From NCBI GenBank assembly GCA_002684895.1, contig NYVZ01000030.1, forward strand, positions 1 through 41,810: a stretch of DNA of 41,810 nucleotides, given 5' to 3'. This DNA is from Pelagibacteraceae bacterium (lineage in GTDB: Bacteria; Pseudomonadota; Alphaproteobacteria; Pelagibacterales; Pelagibacteraceae). The number at the start of each line of letters is the position of its first letter. The first letter of the stretch is position 1. Both the position numbers and the translations under genes were made by a program. The notes beneath the pieces are model-generated. The model was not told where the DNA came from. It searched no databases and saw only the letters and a list, made by a program, of their open reading frames with translations. Below, piece after piece: positions 24,891 through 33,500 of the stretch.

Positions 24891-25627
24891 TTAATACTCA
24901 ACACTTTCCAAATAAAGACCACGGGCAGGTGCAGGCGGTGCACATTTTTGTCTGTCTTTCGAATTTAAAGCTTGCTTAAGATCTTTCAAAGTCCATTTAT
25001 TTTCCCCAATCATTTTTATAGTACCGACCATGGATCTTACTTGATGTTGTAAAAATGACCTTGATTTAACCGAATAAGTAATTTCATCATTATTTTTTTT
25101 TAATTCTGATAATATAATATCTCGTATTGGAGAAGTTGCTTCACACGAAGAGGCTCTAAAAGTTGTAAAATCATGTGTACCAATAAATAATGAGGATGCT
25201 TTTTTCATAAGTTCAAAATCTAATTTTTTTTTTACATGCCATACTTGATTTTCTAAAATTGCAGGCACGGCAATACGATTTAAGATTCTGTATTTATATG
25301 TTCTTAATTTTGCATCCCTACGAGAATCAAAATTATCATTTATTGGTTTTAAAGATAATATGCTTACATTTTTTTTTTTAAGAAATGATTAAGGCCAAGT
25401 AAAACTTTTTTACAATCAAGATTTTCTTTATAATCAAAATGAAATACTTGGCCAAGAGCATGAACACCAGAGTCAGTTCGTCCTGATCCAAAAATTTTTA
25501 TTTTACTTAATTGTATATCAAGAAATGATTTTTCTATAATCTGCTGAATTGTATTTCCACAAGGTTGTGATTGCCAGCCCACATAACCCGTACCATTATA
25601 TTCTACAACAGCTTTATAACGAGTCAT
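24891..25627 (-). CDS. truA: tRNA pseudouridine synthase A, reading frame broken at an A11 tract
   Basis: Two frames together give a complete TruA of 245 residues, the family's normal length. The first (25627 to about 25369) has RYKAVVEYNGTGYVGWQSQP and the catalytic block IFGSGRTDSGVHALGQVFH with D52. The second (about 25368 to 24891) continues with VSILSLKPINDNFDSRRDAK, then RTYKYRILNR, FRASSCEATSPIRDI and FLQHQVRSMVGTI. They meet in an 11-A run of the coding strand (plus-strand T 25369-25379); 12 or 9 A would restore the frame. As printed, translation stops after 87 residues. TruA modifies U38-40 of tRNA anticodon arms. The start shares one base with the fmt stop (TAATG). I think the gene is functional, with slippage or a sequencing error as the cause. 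Confidence 0.88.
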
Positions 25628-26517
25628 TAATAAAAGTTATAACCCTTTAAAAATTCTTTAGTTTTTTGTTTGTTTTTTCCCGGCTTTTGAATTTCTAAAA
25701 CTTCTAGGTAATTATCTTTGCAACCGATAAACAATCTTTCATTTTCAATATAGATATGTCCAGGTTGATTGGATTTTTTTTTGGAAATTGTGCACTCAAA
25801 GATTTTCAATTTATTATTATTAATACAGTAATACGAACCCGGGTTTGGAGATAAAGCGTGAATTTTTGAAATAACAGTTTCTGCTTCTAAATCCCAAATT
25901 ATTTCCTCATCTTCTTTTTTAATTTTCTTGGCGTATGTTTTAAGATTATGGTCTTGTTCTATAAATTCATAACTATTATCTTTTATTTTATCAATCGCTC
26001 TTAAAATTAATTCTGATCCAATTTCAGCAAGTCTATTATGAACCTCGCCATATTTAGAATAAATAGTCAGTGGCAAACTTTGAGTTAATAAAACTGGACC
26101 ACTGTCAAGCTCACTTTCAATCTTCATAATTGAAATCCCTGTAGATTTATCTTTATTCATTAATGATCTTTGAATAGGAGCAGCACCTCTCCATTTGGGT
26201 AAAAGCGATGCATGTATATTTATAAATAAACATTCTTTTAAAAAAGCATCTGGAATAATCTGTCCATATGCAGCAACAACCGCCAAGTTAAAATTTTTTG
26301 ATTTAAAAAAGTCTAAATCGGCATTTAATTTATTTGGTGTTCTAACCTCTATATCTAATTGACTTGATGTTTCGTGAACTGGATTTTTTAACTCCTTCAT
26401 GCCTCTTTTGGATTTTCTTGGAGGCTGTGTAAACACTGTATCGATTTTAAACACTTCATGAATTTTCTTTAAAGCCGGTACAGCGAAATCCGGTGTTCCC
26501 ATAAATGTAATTTTCAT
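25627..26517 (-). CDS. fmt: methionyl-tRNA formyltransferase
   Basis: A 296-residue enzyme that adds a formyl group from 10-formyl-tetrahydrofolate to initiator Met-tRNA. ITFMGTPDFAVPALKKI opens the formyltransferase domain; VVAAYGQIIPDAFL, then INIHASLLPKWRGAAPIQRS carries the catalytic Asn-His, and GISIMKIESELDSGPVL supplies the catalytic Asp region. The C-terminal tRNA-binding barrel follows from about residue 205. It is slightly shorter than the E. coli enzyme (about 315). It is 11 bases downstream of def, the matching deformylase. Confidence 0.95.
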   Translation of the reverse strand: MKITFMGTPDFAVPALKKIHEVFKIDTVFTQPPRKSKRGMKELKNPVHETSSQLDIEVRTPNKLNADLDFFKSKNFNLAVVAAYGQIIPDAFLKECLFINIHASLLPKWRGAAPIQRSLMNKDKSTGISIMKIESELDSGPVLLTQSLPLTIYSKYGEVHNRLAEIGSELILRAIDKIKDNSYEFIEQDHNLKTYAKKIKKEDEEIIWDLEAETVISKIHALSPNPGSYYCINNNKLKIFECTISKKKSNQPGHIYIENERLFIGCKDNYLEVLEIQKPGKNKQKTKEFLKGYNFY

Positions 26518-26528
26518 AAACTATTTTA

Positions 26529-27047
26529 TTATAAAGTTTGTTTATCTTTATTTGTTTTAATTAACTTTTTAATAATCATATCTTTTTTAAGTTTTGATAA
26601 ATAATCTATAAATAATACTCCATCACAATGATCAACTTCATGTTGAATGCAAGTTGATAATAAATTATCAACCTCATCCTCTTTTTCATTACCATTATAA
26701 TCAAGATATTGAATTTTGCATTTTGATGGCCTGGTAATTTCCGCAAAATATCCTGGTATAGACAAACATCCCTCCTCTCTTGTAATTACTTCCTCTGATT
26801 TCCAAATTATTTTTGGATTCACAATATATACTGGTTTTTTTGGTTCATCGTCTTTTGCAATGTCAATAACAATTACTCTTTTTAATATTCCAACCTGTGG
26901 CGCCGCTAAACCAATTCCGGGCGCTTGATACATAGTTTCAAGCATGTCATTCATTAAACGTTGTATATTTTCATCAACTCTATCAACTGGTTGAGATTTT
27001 TTTCTTAGAATAGGATCTGGTTCTTTTATAATTTTCAGAATTGACAT
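26529..27047 (-). CDS. def: peptide deformylase
   Basis: A 172-residue metalloenzyme that removes the formyl group from nascent proteins. All three motifs are present: GIGLAAPQVG, EGCLSIPG (metal-binding Cys) and QHEVDHCDG (two metal-binding His and catalytic Glu). The C-terminal tail is lysine-rich. The ATG at 27047 is chosen; a GTG four codons upstream would overlap the end of recR. It is usually iron-bound in bacteria. Confidence 0.96.
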   Translation of the reverse strand: MSILKIIKEPDPILRKKSQPVDRVDENIQRLMNDMLETMYQAPGIGLAAPQVGILKRVIVIDIAKDDEPKKPVYIVNPKIIWKSEEVITREEGCLSIPGYFAEITRPSKCKIQYLDYNGNEKEDEVDNLLSTCIQHEVDHCDGVLFIDYLSKLKKDMIIKKLIKTNKDKQTL

Positions 27048-27048
27048 T

Positions 27049-27666
27049 TTATTTTTCACTTATTGGATTTCTATATTTAAAAGCAGAAAATAAAGTTCCA
27101 TCGTCTAAATATTCAATTTCACTACCCACAGGTAATCCATGTGCTAATTTTGTTATCTTTATACTTAGACCTTGTAAACTATCATTAATATAATGTGCTG
27201 TAGTTTGACCCTCAATCGTTGCTGATGTTGCAATTATCACTTCCTTAACATTATTTTTTTTTACTCTTTCAATTAAAGAATTTATTAATAACGTTTCTGG
27301 ATTAGATCCATTTAAAGCCGATAGAGTGCCACCAAGAATGTGATAATGCCCTTTATAAATATTTGTAGCTTCCATCGCCCACATATCTGCGATATTTTCT
27401 ACAATGCATAATTGATCGTAAGAATTATTGATATAATAACATTTCTCTATAGTGCAATTTGCGTCTAATGATTTTATTGCTCCACAAATTTGACATCTTA
27501 TAATTTTAGAATGAGCATTTGACAATGTTTCCGCTAAAGGTTTCATAAGACTGTCTTTATTTTTTAATAGGTATAAAGCTATTCTTCTAGCAGATTTTGG
27601 TCCTAAACCGGGCAATCTAGAAATTAGATTAATTAGGTTATCAAGTGCAGGTTCAGTAAATTTCAT
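27049..27666 (-). CDS. recR: recombination protein RecR
   Basis: A 205-residue protein of the RecFOR pathway that helps load RecA on gapped DNA. The N-terminal helix-hairpin-helix is LISRLPGLGPKSARRIALYL; the zinc-finger has CQICGAIKSLDANC plus the Cys in EKCYY; the Toprim domain has LCIVENIADMWAMEATNIYK, YHILGGTLSALNGSNPETL and ATSATIEGQTTAHYI, with the terminal LAHGLPVGSEIEYLDDGTL. The gene begins 2 bases after the ybaB stop, the usual dnaX-ybaB-recR order. Confidence 0.95.
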   Translation of the reverse strand: MKFTEPALDNLINLISRLPGLGPKSARRIALYLLKNKDSLMKPLAETLSNAHSKIIRCQICGAIKSLDANCTIEKCYYINNSYDQLCIVENIADMWAMEATNIYKGHYHILGGTLSALNGSNPETLLINSLIERVKKNNVKEVIIATSATIEGQTTAHYINDSLQGLSIKITKLAHGLPVGSEIEYLDDGTLFSAFKYRNPISEK

Positions 27667-27668
27667 TT

Positions 27669-27986
27669 TTACATAGGAAATTTAAAACCAGGTGGCATTT
27701 TTATACCACCCGTTATTTTTGACATTTCTTCCTGAGTTTTTCCTTCAACTTCTTTTTTTGCGTTATTTGTAGCAGCTACTATTAAATCCTCGATTACAGC
27801 CTTGTCTTCCTTCAGGATTTCGTCACTAATATCAATCTTTATTACCTCAAAATGTCCATTCATTTGAACTTTCACAGCATCACCACCAGAAACCCCCTCG
27901 GCAATAACATTTTTAAGGCCATCTTTTGCCTCCATCATTTTCTGCTGCATTTCTTGTGCCTGTTTCAACATTTTAGTAAAATCCAT
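27669..27986 (-). CDS. YbaB/EbfC family nucleoid-associated protein
   Basis: A 105-residue dimeric DNA-binding protein. The N-terminal Lys/Gln/Met-rich helix (MLKQAQEMQQKMMEAKDGLK) is followed by VIAEGVSGGDAVKVQMNGHF and the end TGGIKMPPGFKFPM, all family features. A strong Shine-Dalgarno, GAGGAG, is supplied by the last codons of dnaX, 3 bases before its own start region, so its translation is likely efficient and coupled. Confidence 0.93.
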   Translation of the reverse strand: MDFTKMLKQAQEMQQKMMEAKDGLKNVIAEGVSGGDAVKVQMNGHFEVIKIDISDEILKEDKAVIEDLIVAATNNAKKEVEGKTQEEMSKITGGIKMPPGFKFPM

Positions 27987-27989
27987 ATG

Positions 27990-29654
27990 TTACTCCTCTG
28001 TATTAAAATTTTTGACTTTATCAACATTTGTTAACTCAGCATCTGGGAAAAGTTCCTTAACTTTTTTATAAACCTCAGTTTTCTTTGCCAACTCAAGCAC
28101 CTTTTTATTTTCTTCATCTTGAAGCTCATAAATTGTTTTATCACCTTCATTCTTTGATAAGGTAATAATCCACCTACGACCAGTCCACTCGAGCAACTTA
28201 GATGTAAGATTTTTAATAAAATCTTTTGATAACTTCTCATTAAAGGCTATATCAATTTTACCATTTGAAAATTTTACTAATCTTACATTTCTCTCCAAAT
28301 CAAATTTTAATTCTATTTCTTTTTCTGTTTCAGCTAATTTAATTAGATCATTAAGATTATTGATTTTTGAAGTAATTTTATTTTCATCTAAATCTGTTTT
28401 AGGTCTTTCTAATTCTTGAGAAATATTTTTGATTTGTGTTTTTGAATCAATAGATTTAGATATATTATTATCTATATTAAAATTATTTATTTTGTTTTCT
28501 TTCATATTGTCTAAAACATCCTGTGGATCTGGCATATTTTTCAAATAACATAATCTTGTTAGTAACATTTGAAAAGCTATAGATAAGTTGGGATATAAAT
28601 TTAAATCATCTAACCCTTTAATTAAAAAATGCCACAGCATCGTTAAATAAGTCATATCTAGATTTTTAACAATTTCTTCTAGACGTTTTGACTCTGACTC
28701 CGATACACTTAAATCTTTTGAAATTTTTCCTAGTGTTTTTGTTCTCGTCATCAAATAACAGACTTCTAATAAACTATGTAGAACAAGCTTAGGATCTGCT
28801 CCAATGTCAAATATTTCCTCTGAAATTTCTATGGCTCTAAGACTATTGCCTTCTACTATATGCATCATTAGTTCAATAATCTTTGCCTCATCTGCCAAAC
28901 CGAGAATTTTTCTTACTTTATCTTCTGTAACCTTTTCTCCCATCAAATTATGAGTAACTATTACCTGATCTAAAATTGACAATGCATCTCTAACAGAGCC
29001 TTCAGAAGATTTGGATATTAATTTTAAAGAGTCATTATCGATATCTGCTTTTTCCTTTTGAGATATTTTTTCTAAAAAACTTGTCATTTCATCAGCTTTT
29101 ATTCTTCTTAAATCAAACCTTTGACATCTTGATAAAATGGTTACTGGAATTTTTTTTACTTCAGTAGTAGCTAATATAAATTTTAAGTGAGGAGGTGGTT
29201 CTTCTAAAGTTTTTAATAAAGCATTAAATGCTTGTTTAGATAACATATGAACTTCATCAATTATGAACACTTTATAAGATGCTACGGAAGGATGATATTT
29301 TGATGCTTCTAAAATTTCTCTTATGTCATCTACACCAGTTTTAGATGCGGCGTCCATCTCTAGGATATCAATATGATTTGAATTTGTTATTGCTTGGCAA
29401 TTATCACACTCACAAAATTCTTTATCTTTATTTTTATCATCTAATGTAAAGCCTACTTTACAATTAATTGCTTTGGCTATAATCCTTGCTGTTGTTGTTT
29501 TGCCTGTACCGCGTATTCCAGTTAATAAATAAGCATTCGGTATTCTTTTTAACTTAATTGCATTCTGTATTGAAATAACCATACCTTCTTGGCCAATTAA
29601 TTGCCTAAACGTTTGTGGTCGATATCTTAAAGCTAATGGTTTTCTATCATTCAT
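27990..29654 (-). CDS. dnaX: DNA polymerase III subunits gamma/tau
   Basis: A 554-residue clamp-loader ATPase. From ATG at 29654 it starts MNDRKPLALRYRPQTFRQLI; Walker A is LTGIRGTGKTTTARI, the zinc module includes CKVGF and CECDNC, Walker B is FIIDEVHMLSKQAFNALLK and the SRC motif is ILSRCQRFDLRRI. A variable, charged linker (residues about 385-450) precedes the tau-specific C-terminal region. A longer in-frame ORF begins at 29753, but it would translate through the SRP RNA and does not look like protein; I reject it. I see no obvious gamma-frameshift signal such as A-AAA-AAG in the linker. Confidence 0.95.
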   Translation of the reverse strand: MNDRKPLALRYRPQTFRQLIGQEGMVISIQNAIKLKRIPNAYLLTGIRGTGKTTTARIIAKAINCKVGFTLDDKNKDKEFCECDNCQAITNSNHIDILEMDAASKTGVDDIREILEASKYHPSVASYKVFIIDEVHMLSKQAFNALLKTLEEPPPHLKFILATTEVKKIPVTILSRCQRFDLRRIKADEMTSFLEKISQKEKADIDNDSLKLISKSSEGSVRDALSILDQVIVTHNLMGEKVTEDKVRKILGLADEAKIIELMMHIVEGNSLRAIEISEEIFDIGADPKLVLHSLLEVCYLMTRTKTLGKISKDLSVSESESKRLEEIVKNLDMTYLTMLWHFLIKGLDDLNLYPNLSIAFQMLLTRLCYLKNMPDPQDVLDNMKENKINNFNIDNNISKSIDSKTQIKNISQELERPKTDLDENKITSKINNLNDLIKLAETEKEIELKFDLERNVRLVKFSNGKIDIAFNEKLSKDFIKNLTSKLLEWTGRRWIITLSKNEGDKTIYELQDEENKKVLELAKKTEVYKKVKELFPDAELTNVDKVKNFNTEE

Positions 29655-29661
29655 AATTTTT

Positions 29662-29760
29662 AGCGGGGAACTGAATAACAACCTGAAAAATTTACGGTAC
29701 GGCTGCTTTCTTTCGAACCTGACCGGATTAACGTAACATCCACCTATTACCAATCCCCCA
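29662..29760 (-). ncRNA. ffs: signal recognition particle 4.5S RNA
   Basis: Read leftward, the stretch contains GGTCAGG, TTCGAA, then AGAAAGCAGCC, the conserved Ffh-binding domain IV (consensus GGTCAGG-tetraloop-GGAAGCAGCC). It opens with TGGGGGATTGG and closes with AGTTCCCCGC, so the outer ends pair into the long stem; the size is about 99 nucleotides, the small bacterial type. It binds Ffh to direct membrane proteins to SecYEG. It sits between pheA and dnaX and ends only 8 bases before the dnaX ATG; this ffs-dnaX-ybaB-recR order is common in alphaproteobacteria. The ends are estimated to a few bases. Confidence 0.92.
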
Positions 29761-29808
29761 TACTAATATAACAAGTTGGTCCAAAATCTACAGAGTTGAA
29801 TCTGTGGA

Positions 29809-30654
29809 CTAGTCTTTATTTCTGTAATTAGAGGCCTGATAAACACCCAAAATATCTAGGCTTTCTGTATTTTTTTTTAATACATTGATTGCTGCATTTA
29901 CTTTAACATCTTCAAGATGACCTTCTAAATCTAAATAAAATAGTACCTGGTCAAAGGTATTGTTAATTGTAAAGCTCTCTAACTTAGTTAAATTTACATT
30001 CTGAGACGCAAATCCACCTAAAGAATTATAAAGAGCAGCAGGTAAACTTTTCAACTTGAATATGCAAGTAGTTATATAATTTTTTTTACTATTGAATGTG
30101 ATTATATTTTTTTTTTCTGATGACATTGTTAAAAATCTTGTAGTGTTTCCTGAGATATCTTCAAAATTTTTTTCTACTATTTCTAAATCATAAATTTTAG
30201 CAGCTAATGTAGAGGCTATAACTGCACTTTCTATATTTTTTTCTTCACATAATTTTTTTGCAGCACCAGCTGTGTCTGTTTCAATTATTGGCATAAGTTT
30301 ATATTTATTAATTTTATCATGGCACTGACCAATTGCATGTGAATGACTTTTAACATACTTGATATTTTTTAATTTATTTCCTTTTAGAGTTAATAGACAA
30401 TGACTAACCTTATGGAAAGATTCACCAATGATTTTAAGTTTATATTTAGGTAATAAATAATGAACATCTGCTACTCTGCCTGCAATAGAGTTTTCAATAG
30501 GTATAACAGCTTTTATTTCTTTATTATTTTTAGTTAAGCTTAATGCTTGATCAAAAGTTTTACATGGAATAACCTCTGCATTCTCATATATTTCATTCGC
30601 AGCAATGTGCGAATAAGATCCTAATTCACCCTGTATAGCTATTTTTTGCTTCAT
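29809..30654 (-). CDS. pheA: prephenate dehydratase
   Basis: A 281-residue enzyme that turns prephenate into phenylpyruvate, the last aromatic step towards phenylalanine. The catalytic domain has KIAIQGELGSYSHIAANEIY, VIPIENSIAGRVADVHYLL and the TRF motif in ISGNTTRFLTM. A C-terminal ACT domain follows from about residue 195, with KLESFTINNTFDQVLFYLD. The ACT motif normally reads E-S-R-P, the Phe-binding element, but here is E-S-F-T, so feedback inhibition may be weaker. No chorismate mutase domain is present. Its start overlaps the kdsB stop by 4 bases. Confidence 0.93.
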   Translation of the reverse strand: MKQKIAIQGELGSYSHIAANEIYENAEVIPCKTFDQALSLTKNNKEIKAVIPIENSIAGRVADVHYLLPKYKLKIIGESFHKVSHCLLTLKGNKLKNIKYVKSHSHAIGQCHDKINKYKLMPIIETDTAGAAKKLCEEKNIESAVIASTLAAKIYDLEIVEKNFEDISGNTTRFLTMSSEKKNIITFNSKKNYITTCIFKLKSLPAALYNSLGGFASQNVNLTKLESFTINNTFDQVLFYLDLEGHLEDVKVNAAINVLKKNTESLDILGVYQASNYRNKD

Positions 30655-31370
30655 AATATCTTTCTAATTTTTTCTAAATCCTCTTTTGTATCAATACTTA
30701 ACGGGTTGTCGTCTGTATAACCAACAAATATATCAATATTATGGTCAATAAATCTCATTTGTTCAAGGCTTCTATTTTTTTCGTTATGAGTTTTCTCCAA
30801 TTTTACAAATTTAGATAAAGCACTACTCTTGTATCCATAAAGTCCAATGTGATGATAGTAAAATTGTTCATTGGTAATTGACCTGACAAAATCAAAAGCT
30901 TTTGAAAATTTATTTTTTTCTAAATTATTTATCGTGACTGCTTTGACAACATTTTTGTCATTTATTTCATCTTCATTCAATTTGCTTGCAACTGTAGCTA
31001 CGGGTACATTTGTATTTGAAATCATAAAATTATTAATCATATTGATAGTTTCGGGATTTATGTTTGGCATGTCACCCTGCACATTGATTATTATTTCATA
31101 ATCTAGATTTAGCTTTTCGAATGCTTCATAAATTCTATCGCTACCAGTACTATGATGTTTTCCTGTGATAATAACATTTCCACCATTTCGCTTTATTTCT
31201 TCCTCTATATCCTCATCTGCGGTTGCAACAAATATATCCTTCACATTTGATTTATTTGCACGTTCCCAGACATGCAGTATCATAGATTTATTATTTATCT
31301 TTAATAATGGTTTATTTGGCAGCCTTTTAGCTGCTAAATGACTGGGTATGATTATAGCAGTTTTATTCAT
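30651..31370 (-). CDS. kdsB: 3-deoxy-manno-octulosonate cytidylyltransferase (CMP-KDO synthetase)
   Basis: A 239-residue nucleotidyltransferase that activates KDO with CTP for lipid A inner core assembly. AIIIPSHLAAKRLPNKPLLK is the signature N-terminus (usually P-x-R-x-x-S-x-R-L-P; here S-H-L replaces the first Arg), with VQGDMPNINPETI, HIGLYGYKSSALSKFV and FVGYTDDNPLSIDTKEDLEK. The start is ATG at 31370; a TTG upstream would add four residues. It is the first gene of the leftward operon and divergent from the CycM-like cytochrome gene. It shows the cell makes LPS. Confidence 0.93.
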   Translation of the reverse strand: MNKTAIIIPSHLAAKRLPNKPLLKINNKSMILHVWERANKSNVKDIFVATADEDIEEEIKRNGGNVIITGKHHSTGSDRIYEAFEKLNLDYEIIINVQGDMPNINPETINMINNFMISNTNVPVATVASKLNEDEINDKNVVKAVTINNLEKNKFSKAFDFVRSITNEQFYYHHIGLYGYKSSALSKFVKLEKTHNEKNRSLEQMRFIDHNIDIFVGYTDDNPLSIDTKEDLEKIRKIL

Positions 31371-31445
31371 CGAGTGCGACAACTGTTACTTTATTTTATA
31401 CTCTAAATCTCTAAAAAAATAATATATGAATTTAAATATTAAGAA

Positions 31446-31988
31446 ATGGATAGTTTTGAATTTAACAAAATAGCTGCTGCAGTGCTGGTTACTGCTTTAC
31501 TGTTTATTGGTATCAAGGAAATAGGCAATTTCGTATATAAAGTAGATAAACCAAAAAAATCTGCTTATAAAATTGAAGGAGTTGCAGATAATACTAAAAC
31601 AACAAACGAAAAAGTTAAAATTGAAGAAAAATTAGCTTCCATAAAACCTTTGTTAGCCTCAGCGTCTATTGAATCTGGAGCTAAAGTATTTAAAAAATGT
31701 GCGGCTTGTCACAGTATTGATAAAGGTGGCGCAAATAAAATAGGGCCAGCTCTGTGGGGTGTTGTAAATCGTAAAATTGGTGGTGTGCAAGGTTTTAAAT
31801 ATTCTACTGCAATGGCTAAATATGGAAAAAATTGGTCTTTTGAGGAATTGAATGGCTTTCTTCATAAACCTATGAAATACATTAAAGGAACTAAGATGGG
31901 TTTTATTGGTTTAAAAAAAGATAAAGATAGAGCAAATGTTATTGCTTATATGAATAGTAAAAGCGATACACCTATACCTGTAAAATAA
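31446..31988 (+). CDS. membrane-anchored cytochrome c, CycM-like
   Basis: A 180-residue protein with an uncleaved N-terminal anchor (residues about 8-28, AAAVLVTALLFIGI) and a charged linker to residue 75. The heme is bound at KKCAACHSIDKGG (C-A-A-C-H), and the distal Met is in IKGTKMGFIGL. GPALWGVVNRKIGGVQGFKYS matches CycM/cytochrome c552, which passes electrons from the bc1 complex to cytochrome c oxidase while tethered to the inner membrane. The divergent position from kdsB and pheA is common in alphaproteobacteria. Confidence 0.92.
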   Translation: MDSFEFNKIAAAVLVTALLFIGIKEIGNFVYKVDKPKKSAYKIEGVADNTKTTNEKVKIEEKLASIKPLLASASIESGAKVFKKCAACHSIDKGGANKIGPALWGVVNRKIGGVQGFKYSTAMAKYGKNWSFEELNGFLHKPMKYIKGTKMGFIGLKKDKDRANVIAYMNSKSDTPIPVK

Positions 31989-32023
31989 TTACAAAATTAT
32001 AAAAACCTAATAAAATTTTATTA

Positions 32024-33478
32024 ATGATTAAAGAGTTAAATATATTCTTAAAAAAGGAAAATATACTCATGGCAGGTTTAGGATTTTCTGCTGGTTTACC
32101 TATCATGCTTGTTTTTTCTACTTTATCCGTATGGTTAGTAAAAGCTGGTATTGAAAGAAGCACTGTTACATTGTTTAGCTGGGCGGGATTTGCTTATTCT
32201 TTTAAATTTTTATGGAGTCCTATAGTTGATAAATTTCAAATTCCATTTTTAAATAAAATCGGACACAGAAAAAGCTGGTTATTTATTACTCAAATTCTAA
32301 TTCTTCTATCGATTATTTTAGCTTCATACTCTAACCCACAAGGCAATTTAAAATTTATGGCTTTATCTATTGTTTTAATAGCCTTTTTTAGTGCAACTCA
32401 AGATATTGTAATTGACGCATTTAGAATTGAGTCTGCTCCTGAAAAAAAGCAGGGACCACTTTCATCAATGTATTTAGCGGGGTATAGGGTAGCAATGATT
32501 GTTTCTGGTGCTGGTAGCCTTTGGCTGGCATCTTATCTGGGTAGCGAAACTTATCAACAAGATGTATGGAAACAAGTTTATCAGATTATAAGTTTGTTTA
32601 TGTCAGTGGGACTAATATGTACTTTGCTCTCAAAAGAACCAAATATTAAAAATAAAAATAAAACAAATTGGTTAAACCAAGTAAAGTTTACTTTTTCTAC
32701 AATATTATCAATTATAATTTTTTTTATTATATTTTTTAATTTTCCAAAAATTAATAATTTAAATTATATTTTTATATTTATTTTAAATATAATTAAAATA
32801 TTATTAAGTTTTACATTCTCTATTTTTGCGCTTTATATTCTTGAAAAAATTAAATTTTTACCCAAGAAACAGTCTAGAGAGATATTTATTAAGCCTATTA
32901 CTAATTTTTTTGTTAGATATAAAAAAATTGCAATAATAATTTTGCTGCTTATAGGCCTTTATAGAATTGCTGACGTTGTAATGGGTGTCATGGCTAATAT
33001 TTTTTATTTAGAAAAAGGTTACTTAATAAGTGACATAGCAACATTTTCAAAATTCTTTGGACTTATTGCCACAATTTTTGGTGGTTTTTTTGGTGGAATT
33101 TTTGCAATGAAATTTGGAACTTATAAAAGTTTGCTGATCGGAGCTATAACTGCATCGTTAACAAATGTATTCTTTGCTTTTCTTGCAATTGCTGAAAATA
33201 ACTTAGTTTATTTAGCTACCATTATTATTGCTGACAATCTAGCAAGTGGTTTTGCAGGGGCAGCATTTGTAGTTTATTTATCTTCTTTGACATCGATCCG
33301 CTTTACCGCCACACAATATGCTCTTTTTAGTTCTTTGATGCTATTTATACCTAAATTAATTGCAGGATATTCTGGTGCTATTGTTGATGTTCTTAATTAC
33401 CCAATTTTTTTTATATTTACTGCCATTTTGGGTCTTCCTGTAATTTTTATAATAATTTATTTAAATAAAGTTAAATAA
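32024..33478 (+). CDS. AmpG-like MFS permease
   Basis: A 484-residue, 12- to 14-helix major facilitator. The start is diagnostic of the AmpG branch: MAGLGFSAGLPIMLVFSTLS, WAGFAYSFKFLWSPIVDKF and IGHRKSWLFITQ, followed by SATQDIVIDAFRIESA. AmpG imports GlcNAc-anhydroMurNAc muropeptides released during wall turnover. The family also contains carriers of other solutes, so the substrate is inferred. It comes 35 bases after the cytochrome gene; an NlpC/P60 endopeptidase gene, another wall-turnover candidate, is about 3 kb downstream. Confidence 0.85.
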   Translation: MIKELNIFLKKENILMAGLGFSAGLPIMLVFSTLSVWLVKAGIERSTVTLFSWAGFAYSFKFLWSPIVDKFQIPFLNKIGHRKSWLFITQILILLSIILASYSNPQGNLKFMALSIVLIAFFSATQDIVIDAFRIESAPEKKQGPLSSMYLAGYRVAMIVSGAGSLWLASYLGSETYQQDVWKQVYQIISLFMSVGLICTLLSKEPNIKNKNKTNWLNQVKFTFSTILSIIIFFIIFFNFPKINNLNYIFIFILNIIKILLSFTFSIFALYILEKIKFLPKKQSREIFIKPITNFFVRYKKIAIIILLLIGLYRIADVVMGVMANIFYLEKGYLISDIATFSKFFGLIATIFGGFFGGIFAMKFGTYKSLLIGAITASLTNVFFAFLAIAENNLVYLATIIIADNLASGFAGAAFVVYLSSLTSIRFTATQYALFSSLMLFIPKLIAGYSGAIVDVLNYPIFFIFTAILGLPVIFIIIYLNKVK

Positions 33479-33500
33479 AATTTTACACAAAGCAATAGCA

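Noticed and set aside
24890-24943. Longer start of acetoacetyl-CoA synthetase
   Set aside because: The extra residues read through truA, and the family N-terminus begins at 24889.
29655-29753. N-terminal extension of dnaX beginning at 29753
   Set aside because: It would translate the SRP RNA, and the known DnaX N-terminus starts at 29654.
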